Shown here: positions 1-12,200 of the stretch, piece after piece | How the letters are laid out: every line of letters begins with the position of its first letter | Position numbering within the stretch: position 1 is the first letter of the stretch | Source of the DNA: Gammaproteobacteria bacterium | GTDB taxonomy: Bacteria > Pseudomonadota > Gammaproteobacteria > Steroidobacterales > Steroidobacteraceae | Direction of reading: 5' to 3' | Length of the DNA: 64,000 bases | Assembly: GCA_028293725.1 (NCBI GenBank) | Contig: JAQGOE010000074.1 | Location: 1-64,000, forward strand | Notes under the pieces: generated by a model | Told to the model about the DNA's origin: nothing | Seen by the model: the letters and a program-made list of their open reading frames with translations, nothing else | Databases searched by the model: none | Program-made: the position numbers and the translations under genes

Positions 1-1
1 C

Positions 2-2197
2 TCATACCTCACCCTCCATCGGTGTTTCGATGATATCGAGCACGGCGCCGAAGCCGGTGCGCGTCGACCTCGCGCGCCGATTCTCCACATTCAGTACGAA
101 TAGCAGCAGCGACCTCCCCGTCACGTCGTACTCCGTATTGAAGTCGAAATTCGGTGTGTCGAAGCCCGCGGGGAGGTTGGTGTCGATGAGGCGCGTCCAG
201 CGCTTGCCCTCCGGCACCTCCGGCAACATGAACTTCACGACGTCGTGATGCGCGTTGAAAACGATTAGCAACGTCGCATCCGAGCCTCGCTGCTTGATAC
301 CGCTCGGCTGAGCACGGCCATCGAGGAGCATCCCGAAGCACTTGGCGCGGCCATCGTTCCACTGCTCTTCGGTGATTTCGTCGCCTGAGGGGGACAGCCA
401 CGCAAGATCTTTTACATCCAACTCGGCGTTGTGCTGACCTACCAGGTAGCGGCCACGACGTAACATCGGGTATGACTTGCGAAGGGCGATGAGCTTGCGG
501 GTGAACTCCAGTAGCCGTCGTCCGTCCGTGGTCACGGCACCCCAGTCGATCCAGTTCAGCTCGTTGTCCTGTCCATAGACGTTGTTATTGCCGTTCTGTG
601 TGCGGCCGAGCTCATCGCCGGCGAGGATCATGGGCGTGCCTTGCGAGAGCAATAGGGTTGCGAGCAGATTGCGCTTCTGCCGCTCACGCAACGCGATAAT
701 GGCGGGATCGGTTGTCGGCCCTTCCACGCCGTGGTTCCACGAGTGATTGTTGTCGGTTCCGTCGCGGTTGTCTTCGCCATTCGCTTCGTTGTGTTTGCCA
801 TCATACGAAACGAGGTCGTTGAGATTGAAGCCGTCGTGGGCGGTGATGAAATTCACACTCGACCAGGGGCGGCGGCCGCGCTGGTTGAAGATGTCACCGG
901 AGCCGGCTACACGACGCGCGAACTCCGCCATGCTGCCTTCGTCGCCTTTCCAATAGGCGCGCACGGCATCGCGGTATTTGTCGTTCCACTCGGCCCAGCC
1001 CGGAGGGAATCGAGATACCTGGTAGCCGCCCGGGCCCACATCCCAGGGCTCCGCGATGAGCTTCACTGCAGATAACACCGGATCCTGCCGGCAGGAGTCC
1101 AGGAAGCCCCCGCCTTCATCGAACCCATAGGGCTCGCGCGCAAGAATGGTGGCCAGGTCGAAACGAAACCCGTCGACGTGCATCTCCGTGGCCCAGTATC
1201 GCAGGGAGTCGGTGACCATCTGGAGCACGCGGGGATGACTCAGGTTGAGTGTGTTACCCGTACCAGTATCGTTAATGTAATAACGCGGCTTGTCCGGCAG
1301 CAGCCGGTAATAACTGGCGTTGTCGATGCCCTTGTGGCACAGGGTGGGGCCGCCCTCGTTGCCTTCCGCCGTATGGTTGTAAACCACGTCGAGAATCACC
1401 TCGAGTCCGGCGGCGTGCAGCTGGTTGATCATCTCCTTCACTTCATTCGCGAAGCCGGTGGCCATGTAGCGCGGCTCGGGTGCGAAGAAGCCGATTGTGT
1501 TGTAGCCCCAGTAGTTGAAGAGCCCCTTGTCGACGAGGTAACGATCATCGAAGTATGCGTGTATGGGCAACAGCTCGAGAGATGTCACACCCAGACTGCG
1601 CAGATAGTTCACGACACGAGCGTCGCCCAACGCCGAGAACTTCCCGCGGAGCTCCTCGGGGACGCGCTCGTTGAGCTGGGTAAACCCTTTGACATGCATC
1701 TCGTAGATGATCGTCTGATCCCAGGGGATCTGCGGTCGCCGCTCCGTGCCCCAGGTGAAGGCCGAATCGATGACGCGGGACTTGGGGATGAATGGCGCGC
1801 TATCGCGCTCGTCGAAGGACAGATCCTTGTCCTTGGAGCCGATGGTATAGCCGAACAGCGCGTCGTCCCATTTCAGGGTGCCCACGAGCTGCTTGGCGTA
1901 GGGATCGATGAGGAGCTTGTGCGGATTGAAGCGGTGCCCGGCGTCAGGCTCGTAGGGGCCGTGGACGCGGAATCCGTAGACGGTGCCGGGCCGGGCGTCC
2001 GGCAGGTAACCATGCCAGACCTCGTCGGTGTATTCGGGCAGGTCGAATCGCTCGGTCTCGGTGTTGCCGTCGTTGTCGAATAGACATACCTCCACCCGGG
2101 TCGCATTGGCGGAAAAGACCGCGAAATTCACCCCCAGGCCATCCCACGTGGCGCCGAGCGGAAACGGCCGCCCCTCCCGAACCGCGACTCGTCTCAT
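2..2197 (-). CDS. glgX: Glycogen debranching enzyme GlgX (GH13)
   Basis: Cytoplasmic alpha-1,6-glucosidase that trims limit dextrins after glycogen phosphorylase. The protein is 731 residues, slightly longer than E. coli GlgX. An N-terminal CBM48 module (about residues 10-100) precedes a GH13 barrel. The catalytic residues are visible: nucleophile D347 in GFRFDLAT, acid/base E383 in IAEPWD, and transition-state D455 in TAHDGFN. The frame is open upstream to 2431, but the ATG at 2195-2197 gives the family-typical start ([15 protein letters not shown]) and has GGAG about 10 bases before it. The stop is at 2-4, so the gene is complete. The next gene downstream lies outside the window, so a glg operon cannot be confirmed. 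Confidence 0.95.
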   Translation of the reverse strand: MRRVAVREGRPFPLGATWDGLGVNFAVFSANATRVEVCLFDNDGNTETERFDLPEYTDEVWHGYLPDARPGTVYGFRVHGPYEPDAGHRFNPHKLLIDPYAKQLVGTLKWDDALFGYTIGSKDKDLSFDERDSAPFIPKSRVIDSAFTWGTERRPQIPWDQTIIYEMHVKGFTQLNERVPEELRGKFSALGDARVVNYLRSLGVTSLELLPIHAYFDDRYLVDKGLFNYWGYNTIGFFAPEPRYMATGFANEVKEMINQLHAAGLEVILDVVYNHTAEGNEGGPTLCHKGIDNASYYRLLPDKPRYYINDTGTGNTLNLSHPRVLQMVTDSLRYWATEMHVDGFRFDLATILAREPYGFDEGGGFLDSCRQDPVLSAVKLIAEPWDVGPGGYQVSRFPPGWAEWNDKYRDAVRAYWKGDEGSMAEFARRVAGSGDIFNQRGRRPWSSVNFITAHDGFNLNDLVSYDGKHNEANGEDNRDGTDNNHSWNHGVEGPTTDPAIIALRERQKRNLLATLLLSQGTPMILAGDELGRTQNGNNNVYGQDNELNWIDWGAVTTDGRRLLEFTRKLIALRKSYPMLRRGRYLVGQHNAELDVKDLAWLSPSGDEITEEQWNDGRAKCFGMLLDGRAQPSGIKQRGSDATLLIVFNAHHDVVKFMLPEVPEGKRWTRLIDTNLPAGFDTPNFDFNTEYDVTGRSLLLFVLNVENRRARSTRTGFGAVLDIIETPMEGEV

Positions 2198-2448
2198 GTA
2201 CTGCGCTCCGTTGCGAAAATCTGGGCAGGTGTGGAGTGTCCCACCTAGCAAGACCCATGCCGTGGCAGCTCGGGGCTTGACGCGGCCGGGCCGGGTCTTC
2301 ACCGGCGACAGCCGCGTGGGAGATTCGCGTGGGAGGTGTCTTACAAGAAGGCGGGTCCTTGGCCTATAACCAAGCCACGGCGGCTGCTTCAGAGTTGCTT
2401 CCCAGTTGACGCTCCACTTCCGCGAGCGCACTTGGGGAGATTACGGAG

Positions 2449-2601
2449 ATGCTTCACTACGCTGTTGTGTTTTTCATTATTGCGATCATTGCGGCAGTGC
2501 TCGGGTTCGGCGGTATTGCGGCGGGCGCAGCCGGCATCGCGAAAGTGCTGTTCTTCGTGTTCTTGATTCTGGCCCTGATCACGTTCTTGCGCAGGGCTTA
2601 G
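2449..2601 (+). CDS. Small DUF1328/YtjA-family membrane protein
   Basis: A 50-residue protein starting [20 protein letters not shown] and ending FLRRA. It is almost entirely hydrophobic, with two membrane segments (about 4-24 and 30-47) separated by a small Gly/Ala-rich turn. Length, the start MLxxAVVFxxxAIIAxxLGFGG and the basic end match the DUF1328 family (E. coli YtjA), whose function is unknown. A GGGGAG lies 9 bases before the ATG. The gene is divergent from glgX and 23 bp upstream of the next small plus-strand gene, so those two may be cotranscribed. Small genes like this are often missed by automated calling. Confidence 0.85.
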   Translation: MLHYAVVFFIIAIIAAVLGFGGIAAGAAGIAKVLFFVFLILALITFLRRA

Positions 2602-2624
2602 GCAAGTCAGTAAGGGGCGATGAG

Positions 2625-2870
2625 ATGGCTAACACTGAGAAGCCGGATGTGCAGGGCGAAGGCGACTACGATGCCGCACGCCGCTACCGCAAAGAAGTGA
2701 AGGACTACGTCGACTCGGCGGACATCGACAAGGCCGCGCATGATGCGGCGCCGAAATCACCCGACGAGCAGCGCGAGATGGACGAAGCCGAGCGCGAGGG
2801 CCGCTCCCACTCCAAGGGGGGCAAAGAGCGGGACATGAACCTCAAGCCGGAAGCGAAGAAGCCTCAGTAG
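2625..2870 (+). CDS. Small highly charged hypothetical protein
   Basis: An 81-residue, very hydrophilic protein (MANTEKPDVQGEGDYDAARR...). It has no signal peptide or membrane segment and is rich in Asp, Glu, Lys and Arg, so it is probably largely disordered. AAGGGG sits 8 bases before the ATG at 2625. The composition and the N-terminal 'DYxAARRYxxxVxxFV' pattern recall small stress-associated proteins found next to DUF1328 genes in proteobacteria. Cotranscription with the upstream 50-residue membrane protein is likely from the short gap. Function is not assigned. Confidence 0.75.
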   Translation: MANTEKPDVQGEGDYDAARRYRKEVKDYVDSADIDKAAHDAAPKSPDEQREMDEAEREGRSHSKGGKERDMNLKPEAKKPQ

Positions 2871-2957
2871 CTCGAAGCGCCGCTAGCCGAAAGCGGTTGG
2901 CTGAACGGCAACCGGCCGCCCCGGAAGGATCCGATGCGGACGGGCAGTCGTGCGTGC

Positions 2958-4352
2958 TTACTTCAGCTGCGAAGCGTTCCAACCGCCGCCGAGCGCTTGA
3001 ATGAGCACGACACTCGCGGTGAGCCGGTTGGTAAATACTGTCAGCGCCGACTGCTCGCTGGCGAGGCGAGTCGTCTGGGCCGTGATCACGCTGCTGTAAG
3101 GAACGGTGCCCGCCTTGTACTGGTTCAGGGTCAGCTTTTCCGCTTCGCGAGCAGCCAATACGAGCTTGTCTTCAACTGTCGATTGCTGTTCGAGCACGCG
3201 CAGTGTGACCAGCTCATCCTCGACCTGTTGGAACCCTTCGAGCACGATCAGACGGTAGTTATCGACGGACTGCTCCCATGCCGCCCGCGCGGCGGCGACC
3301 TGTGCGCGGTGCAGTCCGCCTGCGAATAATGTTTGTGCGAGACTCGGTCCCACTGACCAGATTTGGTTCGGAACGCTGAAGAGCTGACCGAGCGTGCCCC
3401 CGCTCGAGTACTGCGCCGAGCCCGACAGTGACAACGACGGAAAGTAAGCGGCCTTGGCAACACCGATTTGCGCGTTGGCGGCGGCGACCTGGCGCTCCGC
3501 TACGGCGATGTCAGGACGTCTTTCGAGTAATGTCGAAGGAACGTCGCTCGGCACTGTCGGCACATCGGTTCTAATCGCCACCGACGCGACGGAAAAAGCA
3601 GCGGGCTGCTTGCCGACGAGAACGGCAATCGCGTGCTCGAAAATCGCTCGCTGGATCGCCACACTCACCTGTTGCGATTGCGCGGACAACAGCTGGGTTT
3701 GTGCGGTGACGACGTCGGCCCTGGCGGCGACACCCACGCGATAGCGGTTCTCGGTAATCTGCAGAGCCTGCTGGTCCGCCTTGACCGTATCGTCGAGGAG
3801 CGCCTGCAGCTGATCCTGGCCCCTGAGCTCAAAATAGGCCGACGCGAGATCAGCCTGCGCGGCCAGGCGTGCCGAGGCAAGGGTAGCTTCGTCGGCCTGC
3901 GCGGAGTCCTTGCTGCTCTCGACCTGCCGACGCACCTGTCCCCAGATGTCGAGCGGCCAGTTAATGGAGCCACCCGCGTTATTGACCCAGCGGGGGGGCG
4001 TAGCGCCTTGACGGGTGCGATCGCGGCCGATGCTCGCTGAAAGAGTTGGCCAGAAGCCAGCCTCCGCCTCGCGCACCAGGGCCCTCGCCTGCTCGACCGC
4101 GGCTCCCTGAGCCTTCACGTTCAGGTTCGAAATGTCGATCTGGTCCTCGAGTCCACTCAACACATCGTCGTGGTAGATCAACCACCACGGTCCGCGGCTC
4201 AAGGCATCGGCGGGTTCGGTGGGCTTCCAGCCGTTTTGCTCTTTAAAGGCCGGCGCCGCATCGACAGCGGGACGCTTGTAGTCAGGACCTACAGCACAGG
4301 CAGTCAGGACAGCGGACAGACAGACGAGCGCCGCGCCACGAAACCAATTCAT
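2958..4352 (-). CDS. RND efflux outer membrane lipoprotein (NodT/OprM family)
   Basis: Outer membrane channel of the tripartite pump encoded just upstream on the same strand. The 464-residue protein has a lipoprotein signal with lipobox LTAC (lipidated C19), followed by VGPDYKRP, the hallmark start of NodT/OprM proteins. Two OEP repeats follow, with typical elements such as YFELRGQDQLQALLDDT, RRPDIAVAERQVAAANAQIG and ARAAWEQSVDNYRLIVLEGFQQVEDEL. The ATG (4350-4352) overlaps the stop of the mdtC-like gene as ATGA, supporting this start and translational coupling. The frame is open further upstream but that would remove the lipobox from the N-terminus. Confidence 0.95.
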   Translation of the reverse strand: MNWFRGAALVCLSAVLTACAVGPDYKRPAVDAAPAFKEQNGWKPTEPADALSRGPWWLIYHDDVLSGLEDQIDISNLNVKAQGAAVEQARALVREAEAGFWPTLSASIGRDRTRQGATPPRWVNNAGGSINWPLDIWGQVRRQVESSKDSAQADEATLASARLAAQADLASAYFELRGQDQLQALLDDTVKADQQALQITENRYRVGVAARADVVTAQTQLLSAQSQQVSVAIQRAIFEHAIAVLVGKQPAAFSVASVAIRTDVPTVPSDVPSTLLERRPDIAVAERQVAAANAQIGVAKAAYFPSLSLSGSAQYSSGGTLGQLFSVPNQIWSVGPSLAQTLFAGGLHRAQVAAARAAWEQSVDNYRLIVLEGFQQVEDELVTLRVLEQQSTVEDKLVLAAREAEKLTLNQYKAGTVPYSSVITAQTTRLASEQSALTVFTNRLTASVVLIQALGGGWNASQLK

Positions 4353-7300
4353 CTTGTACTCGCCTGCATGGACCCGGGACCCTCGGTGCCTCCAGCTATG
4401 CCGAGCGCCGGAGGTGGCGTCGTCGTGCGGGGCTGCTTTTTTCGTGAAAACCTGTGAATGTATAAATAGATGACCGGCGTCGTATACAGCGTCAGAAGCT
4501 GGCTCACGATGAGGCCGCCGACGATCGAGACACCCAGTGGGCGACGCATCTCGGTCCCATTGCCGTACGCCAGGGCAAGGGGCAGCGCGCCCGCGATCGC
4601 CGCGCACGTCGTCATCATGATCGGCCGGAAACGGAGCGAGCAGGCGCGAGCGATGGCCGAGCGCGGGTCGAGGCCGAGTGTGCGCTCCGCCTCGAGGGCG
4701 AAGTCGACCATCATGATGGCGTTCTTCTTCACGATACCGATCAACAGCAGGATGCCCAGGAAGGCGATCAAGCTGAACTCCATGTCGACGGCCATGAGCG
4801 CCAGCAAGGCGCCGAGGCCCGCGGAGGGCAACGTAGACAGGATCGTGAGCGGCTGGCTGTAACTCTCATACAGCATGCCGAGGACGACGTAGATCGCGAG
4901 AAGCGCCGCGGCGAGCATGAGCGGCTGGCTGCTGGCGTTCTGCTGGAACAGCTTCGCGGTCCCGTAGGAGCCGCCGTGAATGCTGATCGGGGTATGGATC
5001 CGCTCCATGGTCTTTTCGATCGAGTCCAACCCGGTGCTGATCGACTCGTTTTCCGGCAGATTGAAAGAGATCGAGGTGGAGACCGAGGTCCCCGTATGAT
5101 TGACGCTTATGGCCGTATTGTTGGTTGCGTAGTGACTGAACGCCGAGAATGGAATCACGGTCTCCTTGCTCGTACTGACCGCGGAACCGGTCGAAGTGTT
5201 GCCGCGACCGGAATTGGCGAGTGAGTTGGATGCGAGATTGCGCGCCACATCCGTGGCAACAGCGGCGTTGGTGGCGGAGACCGTGCTACCCGAGTTGGTT
5301 TTAAACTTCGTCGTGCCGGCCACCGCCTGGGTCGCCTGGGTACCGCTCACGGCGCCACCGGATGTGCTCACATATAATTCTTTCAGAACCTCCGGGCTCT
5401 GCCAGAACTCGGGCGCCACTTCCATGACGACGTGGTACTGCTGCGGGCTGAAGGGATTGTAGATCGTCGAAACCTGTGCCTGCGCGAACGCCCCACCGAG
5501 CGTCGCGTCGATCTGAGCCTCGGTGAGCCCGAGCCGCGAGGCGCTGTTGCGATCCACGATGAGATCGGCCTCCAACCCGCCCGGCTGGAGATCCGTATCC
5601 ACGTCCTCGACTTCGGGATTCTCCTGTAACGCGCGGCGCAGGTTCGTCGACCACGTCCGCAACTCGGTGAGATCGTCGCCGAGCAGCGTGTACTGGTACT
5701 GGGAGTTGGAGGAACGGCCGCCGCCGCCGCCGAAATCCTGCACAGCCTGCAGAAAGACAGCCACTCCCGACACCTCGTTCAGCTGCGGCCGCAGGCGGGC
5801 AATGATCTTGTCAGCCGAAATCCCGCGCTCCTCCAGCGGTTTGAGTGTCACGCTGACATTGGCCGAGGCGCCCCCTCCGGCCCCCGGCCCAAAGCCGCCG
5901 CCACCGCCGACCGAGCCGGTCACGGCCGCCACCGCCGGATCGTTCTGGATGATGGTGGCGACCGTCTGGAGTTTGGCCTTCATGGACTGGAACGACGCGA
6001 AGGCGTCGCCGCGCATGCCCCCCTGGAGCTGTCCGGTGTCCTGCTGGGGCATGAATCCCTTGGGCACGACGATATAGAGGTAGACATTCAGTCCAATGGT
6101 CACGACGAGGATCAGCAGCATCATCCGCCGGTGGTCCAGGGCCCAGCCGAGGGAGCGTTCGTAACCGCTGCGCATCGCCTGGAAGCCGCGCTCGAAACCT
6201 CTGCCGAACCAGGTGAGCTTGCGATTGGGCTCGAGACGCAGCAGGCGCGCGCACATCATCGGAGTGGTCGTCAGCGAGATCACGAGTGAAATGAGGATCG
6301 ACACCGACAACGTGATCGTGAACTCACGGAACAGCCGGCCCACGATGCCGCCCGCCAGCTCGAAAGGCAGGAAGACCGCGATGAGCGACAGACTCATGGA
6401 AACCACGGTGAAGCCCACTTCCCGCGCACCCTGCAGCGCCGCCTTCATCGGCGTCATGCCGTCCTCGATATGTCGCGTGGTGTTTTCCATCACTACGATG
6501 GCGTCGTCGACAACGAATCCCGTGGCAATCGTCAGCGCCATCAGGGAGAAGTTGTCGAGCGTGTAGTCGAGCAGGTACATGGCCGCGAACGTTCCGATGA
6601 GTGATACCGGAACGACCAACGCGGGCACGAGTGCGGCGCGATAACTGTGCAGAAACATGTAGACCACGAGGATCACCATCGCCACCGCCAGCAGCAGGGT
6701 CTGCTCCACCTGCCGCAGCGAGGCGCGGATGGTCAACGAGCGATCGAAAGTCACCACCAGGTCGATCTTCGGATCAATGGAGGCTTTCAGCAGCGGCAAC
6801 TGCGCTTTCACCGCGTCGACGACTTCAACAATGTTGGCGCCCGGTTGCTGGAACACTTGCACCGAGACCGCGGGTTTGCCGTTGTAGAGCCCATAGGTGC
6901 GGATGTTCTCAGTCGCCCCATCCTCCATATCGAGGACTTCAGCGACGTCGCCGAGGCGTACGGTGGCACCGTTGCGGTTGGCGATGATGAGGTTACGGTA
7001 GGGAGCCGCGTCCCGGGCGTTGTCGTTCGTGTAGATCTGGTAGTGGAGCTGGTCCGATTCGATCGCGCCCTTGGGCGCGTTGGCGTTGGCATTCGAGATG
7101 GCGGCCTGGATGTCCTGCAACCCAATACCGTACTTCGAAAGAGAAAGCGGATTGATCTCCACGCGCACCGCTGGCAGCGCGCTGCCATTGACGTTTACGC
7201 CGCCGACACCTTTTATCTGTGACAGGCGCTGGGAGATGACGGCATCGGCGGCATCGTAGATCTGCCCCTGTGTCAGGGTGTCCGAGGTCATGGCGATGTT

Positions 7301-7720
7301 CATGACCGGAAACATCGAGCTGTTGAGCTTCCGGTAGGACGGATTGCGCGTCAACGAGCTCGGCAGGTCGGCATGCGCCGCTACGATCGCCGCCTGCACG
7401 TCGCGTGCCGCACCGTCGATATCGCGATCGATGCCGAACGTGAGCTGAATGTTGGTCGAGCCGACACTGCTCGTGGAAGTCATGTCGTCGACGTCCGAAA
7501 TGGCGCCGAGGTGACGCTCCAACGGAGTCGCAACGCTGCTTGCCATGACTTCCGGGCTCGCTCCGGGGAGTGACGCGGACACGAAGATCGCGGGCACGTC
7601 GATCCGAGGCAACGGAGCCACCGGCAGCAACCTGAACGTCGCGATACCGCAAAGCGCGACACCGAACGTCAGCAGTATCGTCGCTACCGGGCGCGCTATA
7701 AAAGGAGCCGAGATGTTCAC
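4349..7720 (-). CDS. mdtC: RND efflux transporter, MdtC-like subunit
   Basis: Inner membrane proton-driven drug exporter, 1123 residues, starting [17 protein letters not shown] as MdtC proteins do. The TM4 proton-relay pair D405-D406 is present in [14 protein letters not shown], and the C-terminal [14 protein letters not shown] motif is intact. The start codon is GTG, overlapping the mdtB stop as GTGA, so MdtB and MdtC are coupled as expected for a heteromultimeric MdtBC pump. Two features are unusual. A Gly-rich loop lies at about 602-622. A Ser/Thr/Ala/Asn-rich insertion of about 63 residues (791-853; 5162-5350) interrupts the normally short loop between 'LYVSTSGGA' and '[10 protein letters not shown]', which makes the protein longer than the usual 1020-1040. 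Confidence 0.93.
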   Translation of the reverse strand: MNISAPFIARPVATILLTFGVALCGIATFRLLPVAPLPRIDVPAIFVSASLPGASPEVMASSVATPLERHLGAISDVDDMTSTSSVGSTNIQLTFGIDRDIDGAARDVQAAIVAAHADLPSSLTRNPSYRKLNSSMFPVMNIAMTSDTLTQGQIYDAADAVISQRLSQIKGVGGVNVNGSALPAVRVEINPLSLSKYGIGLQDIQAAISNANANAPKGAIESDQLHYQIYTNDNARDAAPYRNLIIANRNGATVRLGDVAEVLDMEDGATENIRTYGLYNGKPAVSVQVFQQPGANIVEVVDAVKAQLPLLKASIDPKIDLVVTFDRSLTIRASLRQVEQTLLLAVAMVILVVYMFLHSYRAALVPALVVPVSLIGTFAAMYLLDYTLDNFSLMALTIATGFVVDDAIVVMENTTRHIEDGMTPMKAALQGAREVGFTVVSMSLSLIAVFLPFELAGGIVGRLFREFTITLSVSILISLVISLTTTPMMCARLLRLEPNRKLTWFGRGFERGFQAMRSGYERSLGWALDHRRMMLLILVVTIGLNVYLYIVVPKGFMPQQDTGQLQGGMRGDAFASFQSMKAKLQTVATIIQNDPAVAAVTGSVGGGGGFGPGAGGGASANVSVTLKPLEERGISADKIIARLRPQLNEVSGVAVFLQAVQDFGGGGGRSSNSQYQYTLLGDDLTELRTWSTNLRRALQENPEVEDVDTDLQPGGLEADLIVDRNSASRLGLTEAQIDATLGGAFAQAQVSTIYNPFSPQQYHVVMEVAPEFWQSPEVLKELYVSTSGGAVSGTQATQAVAGTTKFKTNSGSTVSATNAAVATDVARNLASNSLANSGRGNTSTGSAVSTSKETVIPFSAFSHYATNNTAISVNHTGTSVSTSISFNLPENESISTGLDSIEKTMERIHTPISIHGGSYGTAKLFQQNASSQPLMLAAALLAIYVVLGMLYESYSQPLTILSTLPSAGLGALLALMAVDMEFSLIAFLGILLLIGIVKKNAIMMVDFALEAERTLGLDPRSAIARACSLRFRPIMMTTCAAIAGALPLALAYGNGTEMRRPLGVSIVGGLIVSQLLTLYTTPVIYLYIHRFSRKKQPRTTTPPPALGIAGGTEGPGSMQASTR

Positions 7721-10700
7721 GCCGGGTGGTCCGCCAGATCCGGCTGTTGCGGCTCGCTATGGTCATGGCCAAACGTGCGCTTCGCGAGCCGGTCGAATGC
7801 AAGATAGATAACAGGTGTCGTGAAGAGCGTCAGCACCTGGCTGACTAGCAGGCCGCCCACGATGCTCACGCCGAGCGGATGGCGCAGTTCGGATCCGGTA
7901 CCTGTGCCGAACATCAGCGGCAGCGCGCCGAAGATGGCGGCGACCGTCGTCATGAGAATCGGCCGGAAGCGCAGCAGACAAGCCTGGTAGATGGCCTCCC
8001 GCGGCGACAGCCCTTGCACGCGCTCCGCCTCGATCGCGAAGTCGATCATCAGGATCGCATTCTTCTTCACGATGCCGATGAGGAGGATGATGCCGATGAG
8101 CGCGATGATGGTGAGGTCGCTGCCGGCCAACATCAGCGCCAGCAGCGCGCCGATGCCCGCCGACGGGAGTGTCGAAAGAATGGTGATCGGATGGATGAAG
8201 CTCTCGTACAACACGCCCAGAACGATGTACATGACGAGCACTGCGGCCACCAGCAGCAGTAGCTCGTTCGAGAGGTTACTGCGAAATGCGAGCGCCGCGC
8301 CCTGAAAAGTCGTCCGGATGCTATCGGGGATGCCAAGGCTCGCCTCGACTTTCTCGATGGCGTCCACCGCGGCGCCCAGCGATGCACCCTGCGCAAGGTT
8401 GAATGACACCGTCGCAGCCGGGAATTGCGCCAGGTGATTGATGAGCAGCGGCCGCTGTTGGATGTCGACCTTGGCGATCGCCGAGAGGGGCACCTGGCCG
8501 CCGGCCGCCGAGGGCACATAGATCGAAGCCAGTGAATCGACCGAGGTGTATGAGGCGGGATCGGCTTCCAGGATGACGCGGTATTGATTCGACTGCGTGA
8601 AAATCGTGGAGACGATCCGTTGCCCGAACGCGTCGTACAGTGCGTTGTCGACGGTGCCGACGCTGATGCCGAGACGTGCTGCACTGTCGCGATCGATCGT
8701 TACGTACGCGGCCAGGCCATTGTCTTCCTGGTTGCTGACAACGTCAGCGAGATCGGGCTGCTCGCGAAGTGCGGCGACCAACTTTGGTGTCCAGGTCGAG
8801 AGCGCGACCGAGTCCGCACTCTCCATCGTGAACTGATACTGCGTACGGCTGACCGTGTTGTCGAGAGTCAGGTCCTGCACGGGCTGCATATATAGGGTGA
8901 CGCCTGGAAGGCCGGTCGTCTCCGTCTGCAGCCGACGAATGATCTGCGTCGCGGTCGCGGTTCGTTGGTCGCGGGATTTCAGGTTGATCAGGAAACGCCC
9001 GCTGTTCAGCGTAACGTTATTGCCGTCCACGCCGATGAAGGAGGACAGGCTCTGCACGTCCGGGTCGGTGAGGATCGCCGCCGCCAGTTGCTGCTGACGC
9101 TCGGCCATCGCCTCGTACGAGACCGCCTCCGTCGCCTCCGAGACGCCCTGGATGAGGCCGGTATCTTGATCCGGGAAGAAGCCCTTCGGAATCAGCCAGT
9201 ACAACAGTCCGGTAATTACCAGCGTGGCAACCGCCACGATCAGCGTGAGTCGTTGGTGATCCAGCACCCACGTCAGCCTGCGGCCATACGACTCGATGAG
9301 CTTGCCGAACCAGCCACCGTTGTCATTGTGGTGACCTTTTTCTCCGGCTGGCGTGTGTTTCAGCAACTTCGCGCACAACATGGGGACGAGCGTGAGGGAC
9401 ACGACCGCGGAGATGATGATCGTCACGGCGAGGGTCACCGCGAATTCCCGGAACAGGCGTCCTACGACGTCCTGCATGAACAACAAGGGAATGAGCACGG
9501 CGATCAGGGAGACCGTCAGGGAGATGATGGTGAACCCGATCTGGCCCGAGCCTTTCAGCGCGGCCTCGAGAGGAGGATCGCCCGCTTCGATATAGCGAGT
9601 GATGTTCTCGATCATGACAATCGCGTCGTCGACCACGAATCCAGTCGCGATCGTGAGAGCCATCAGGGAAAGATTGTTGAGGCTGAAGTTCGCGAGGTAC
9701 ATGATCGCGAAGGTGCCGATCAGGGACAGCGGCACGGACAGGCTCGGGATGATGGTCGCGGGGATGTTGCGGAGAAAGAGGAAGATCACCAACACCACCA
9801 ACGCCACAGCGAGCGCCATCTCGAATTCCACGTCGCGAATCGACGCGCGAATCGTGGTCGTGCGGTCTGTTAGTACGGCCACGTCCACGCCCGATGGCAG
9901 CGAGGATTTCAGCTCCGGGAGCATGGCCTGGATACGGTTGACGACATCGACTACGTTCGCCCCCGGCTGGCGCTGCACGTTGACGATGAGGGCGGGAGTC
10001 TTGTTCATCCAGCCGCCGAGCTTGGTGTTCTCCGCGCTCTCCTCGAGGATGGCGACATCCTGCAGCCGCACCGGCGAGTTGTTACGGTAGGCAACAACGA
10101 TCTTCGAATACTCCTCGGCGCTCCGGAGCTGGTCGTTGGTGTTGATCGTGTAGGCGCGCGAGGGGCCGTCGAGAGTGCCCTTGGGGCCGTTTTGATTCGC
10201 GACGCTGATGGTTGTGCGCAAATCGTCGATGTTGAGTCCGTAGGCGGCGAGCGCACGCGGGTTCACAATGACGCGTACCGCGGGGCGCTGGCCACCGGTA
10301 ACGCTCACGACACCGACACCCTTGATCTGCGAGATCTTCTGCGCCACGCGGGTATCGGCCAGGTCCTCCACCTGCGTCAGCGGCATGACGTTCGAGGTGA
10401 TGCCGAGAGTCAGAACCGGCGCGTCGGCGGGATTCACTTTCGCGTAGATCGGGGGTGCCGGGAGATCCTGCGGCACGAGGTTCTGCGCGCCGCTGATAGC
10501 CGCCTGCACTTCCTGCTCGGCGACGTCGATATCGAGCGACAGGTTGAACGTCAGGGTGATGACCGAGGCGCCTGCGGAGCTCGTCGATGACATCTGACTC
10601 AGGCCCGGCATCTGCCCGAACTGTTTCTCCAGGGGTGCCGTGATGGCGGAGGTAATGACCTCCGGGCTGGCCCCGGGATAGAAGGTCTGCACCTGGATGG

Positions 10701-10830
10701 TGGGATACGCGACCTCCGGTAACGCCGACAACGGCAATTGGAAGAACGCGATAAACCCCACCACCAGGATCGCGACCATCAACAGAGTGGTCGCGACCGG
10801 GCGCAGGATGAAGAGGCGTGACGGATTCAT
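7717..10830 (-). CDS. mdtB: RND efflux transporter, MdtB-like subunit
   Basis: Inner membrane RND pump subunit of 1037 residues, the normal family length. It begins [20 protein letters not shown] and carries [23 protein letters not shown], the TM4 Asp-Asp pair in [15 protein letters not shown] (about residue 408), and [22 protein letters not shown] near the C-terminus. Twelve membrane segments and two large periplasmic loops are expected. It starts 8 bp after the adaptor gene and overlaps the mdtC-like gene by 4 bp. The order adaptor-MdtB-MdtC-OMF matches mdtABC loci with an added dedicated outer membrane factor. No two-component pair equivalent to baeSR adjoins it. Confidence 0.94.
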   Translation of the reverse strand: MNPSRLFILRPVATTLLMVAILVVGFIAFFQLPLSALPEVAYPTIQVQTFYPGASPEVITSAITAPLEKQFGQMPGLSQMSSTSSAGASVITLTFNLSLDIDVAEQEVQAAISGAQNLVPQDLPAPPIYAKVNPADAPVLTLGITSNVMPLTQVEDLADTRVAQKISQIKGVGVVSVTGGQRPAVRVIVNPRALAAYGLNIDDLRTTISVANQNGPKGTLDGPSRAYTINTNDQLRSAEEYSKIVVAYRNNSPVRLQDVAILEESAENTKLGGWMNKTPALIVNVQRQPGANVVDVVNRIQAMLPELKSSLPSGVDVAVLTDRTTTIRASIRDVEFEMALAVALVVLVIFLFLRNIPATIIPSLSVPLSLIGTFAIMYLANFSLNNLSLMALTIATGFVVDDAIVMIENITRYIEAGDPPLEAALKGSGQIGFTIISLTVSLIAVLIPLLFMQDVVGRLFREFAVTLAVTIIISAVVSLTLVPMLCAKLLKHTPAGEKGHHNDNGGWFGKLIESYGRRLTWVLDHQRLTLIVAVATLVITGLLYWLIPKGFFPDQDTGLIQGVSEATEAVSYEAMAERQQQLAAAILTDPDVQSLSSFIGVDGNNVTLNSGRFLINLKSRDQRTATATQIIRRLQTETTGLPGVTLYMQPVQDLTLDNTVSRTQYQFTMESADSVALSTWTPKLVAALREQPDLADVVSNQEDNGLAAYVTIDRDSAARLGISVGTVDNALYDAFGQRIVSTIFTQSNQYRVILEADPASYTSVDSLASIYVPSAAGGQVPLSAIAKVDIQQRPLLINHLAQFPAATVSFNLAQGASLGAAVDAIEKVEASLGIPDSIRTTFQGAALAFRSNLSNELLLLVAAVLVMYIVLGVLYESFIHPITILSTLPSAGIGALLALMLAGSDLTIIALIGIILLIGIVKKNAILMIDFAIEAERVQGLSPREAIYQACLLRFRPILMTTVAAIFGALPLMFGTGTGSELRHPLGVSIVGGLLVSQVLTLFTTPVIYLAFDRLAKRTFGHDHSEPQQPDLADHPA

Positions 10831-10838
10831 TGCGCGGG

Positions 10839-12200
10839 TTACTGGGCTGGGGGTTGGCTACCGCTCTGGCGGTTCCGGCGGCCCTTACCAGTGTGTTTTT
10901 GCGTGCCAGCCACAGGTGTCGTGCCAGCGCCTGCATTGGCGTCGGCAGCCCGCACCGGCGGGGGTGTCGCTCCCGGCACGGAGACGGGGACCCCGTCGCG
11001 GAGCCGGTCGCCACCCTCCGTCACCACGACCTGACCCGGCGTAAGGCCGGCGGTCACCCCGACATTTTCACCATCGACCACGCCGAGGGTCACGGGACGC
11101 ACAGAAACGGTGCCATCGGCATTCACCAGGTACACGAAAGTGGAGGTGACCCCGTTGGGTGCACCACGGTGCACTGCGGCGTTAGGCATGACAACCTGGT
11201 TCTTCAAGTCGTCCACGACCAGCTGGATGTTGACGAACTGGTTCGGGAACAGCGTGTTGTCTTTGTTATCGAACAGGGCGCGCAGCTTGACCGTTCCAGT
11301 CGTGACGTCGATCTGGTTGTCGACGGTCAGGACCTTGCCGTCCGAGAGCTTCGCGCTGTTGGTGCGGTCGTAGGCCTCCGCCGTGAGGGTGGCGCCGTCA
11401 TGCAACCGCTGCATGACTTTTGTCACATTGTCCTCGGGGATGGGGAAGATGGCGGTGATGGGTTGCAGCTGGGTGATCACCACGAGACCGCTCGCATCAC
11501 CGGGCGTGACATAGTTTCCCTGGTCCACCTGGCGCAGGCCGACGCGACCCGTGACCGGCGAGGTGATGTGGCAGTAGACCAGGTTGATTTTAGCGGTCTT
11601 GATGTTCGCTTCGTCGGAGGCGACCGTACCGATGTCCTGGTCCACGAGAGAACGCTGCGTATCGACCTGCTGCTGTGCCACCGAATCCTGGCTGATGAGC
11701 TCCTCATAGCGCTTTAAATCCAGCCTGGCCTCCACCAGCAACGCCTGGTCGCGCCGCAGATTGCCCTGCGCCTGGTCGAGCGCCGCCTCATACGGGCGCG
11801 GGTCGATCAGGGCGAGGGGGTCGCCCGCTTTGACGAGTTGCCCCTCCGTGAAGAGGATTTTTTGCAGTGTGCCGCTGATCTGCGTCTTTACGGTGACAGT
11901 GGCGAGCGGAGTGATCGTTCCCAGCGCGGGTATCCGCACCGTAATGCCACCCGAAGCGACGGTAGCCACGGACACGGCGACCGGCTGGACCGTGGGGCCG
12001 GTGGTCCCGGCTTTGCGCCTGAAACCGCCACCCCGGTTCGCCGCCGCTGTCTGCGCCTGTTGTTGCTGCTTGTAATGAACGAAACGCACCAGCAGAAAAA
12101 CCGCCACCAGGATCGCGAGGACCGTGATGATCACGCTCCGGTGACGGCGCAGGAAGCCCTGCGGGGGCGCCGAAGCAAAGGCCTGTTCGTCTTTTTCCAT
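10839..12200 (-). CDS. mdtA: RND periplasmic adaptor, MdtA-like (membrane fusion protein)
   Basis: Membrane fusion protein linking the RND pump to the outer membrane channel. The 453-residue protein has a short cytoplasmic end, one membrane segment (about 23-42, [20 protein letters not shown]), a Gln-rich linker, a biotinyl-lipoyl half with the hairpin region ([25 protein letters not shown]), and beta-barrel domains ([13 protein letters not shown]). The C-terminal tail is rich in Pro, Ala and Gly. The ATG at 12198-12200 is preferred; the open frame extends to 12290 without a better site. It is the first gene of the four-gene efflux operon. Confidence 0.93.
   Translation of the reverse strand: MEKDEQAFASAPPQGFLRRHRSVIITVLAILVAVFLLVRFVHYKQQQQAQTAAANRGGGFRRKAGTTGPTVQPVAVSVATVASGGITVRIPALGTITPLATVTVKTQISGTLQKILFTEGQLVKAGDPLALIDPRPYEAALDQAQGNLRRDQALLVEARLDLKRYEELISQDSVAQQQVDTQRSLVDQDIGTVASDEANIKTAKINLVYCHITSPVTGRVGLRQVDQGNYVTPGDASGLVVITQLQPITAIFPIPEDNVTKVMQRLHDGATLTAEAYDRTNSAKLSDGKVLTVDNQIDVTTGTVKLRALFDNKDNTLFPNQFVNIQLVVDDLKNQVVMPNAAVHRGAPNGVTSTFVYLVNADGTVSVRPVTLGVVDGENVGVTAGLTPGQVVVTEGGDRLRDGVPVSVPGATPPPVRAADANAGAGTTPVAGTQKHTGKGRRNRQSGSQPPAQ

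Noticed and set aside
1178..2083. 301-codon open frame on the plus strand opposite glgX
   Set aside because: It lies wholly antisense to a well-supported glgX and its translation has no recognisable domain; long antisense frames are expected at this GC content.
8965..9873. 302-codon plus-strand frame opposite mdtB
   Set aside because: Its translation is an Arg/His/Asp-rich artefact of the antisense frame; the RND gene on the other strand is certain.
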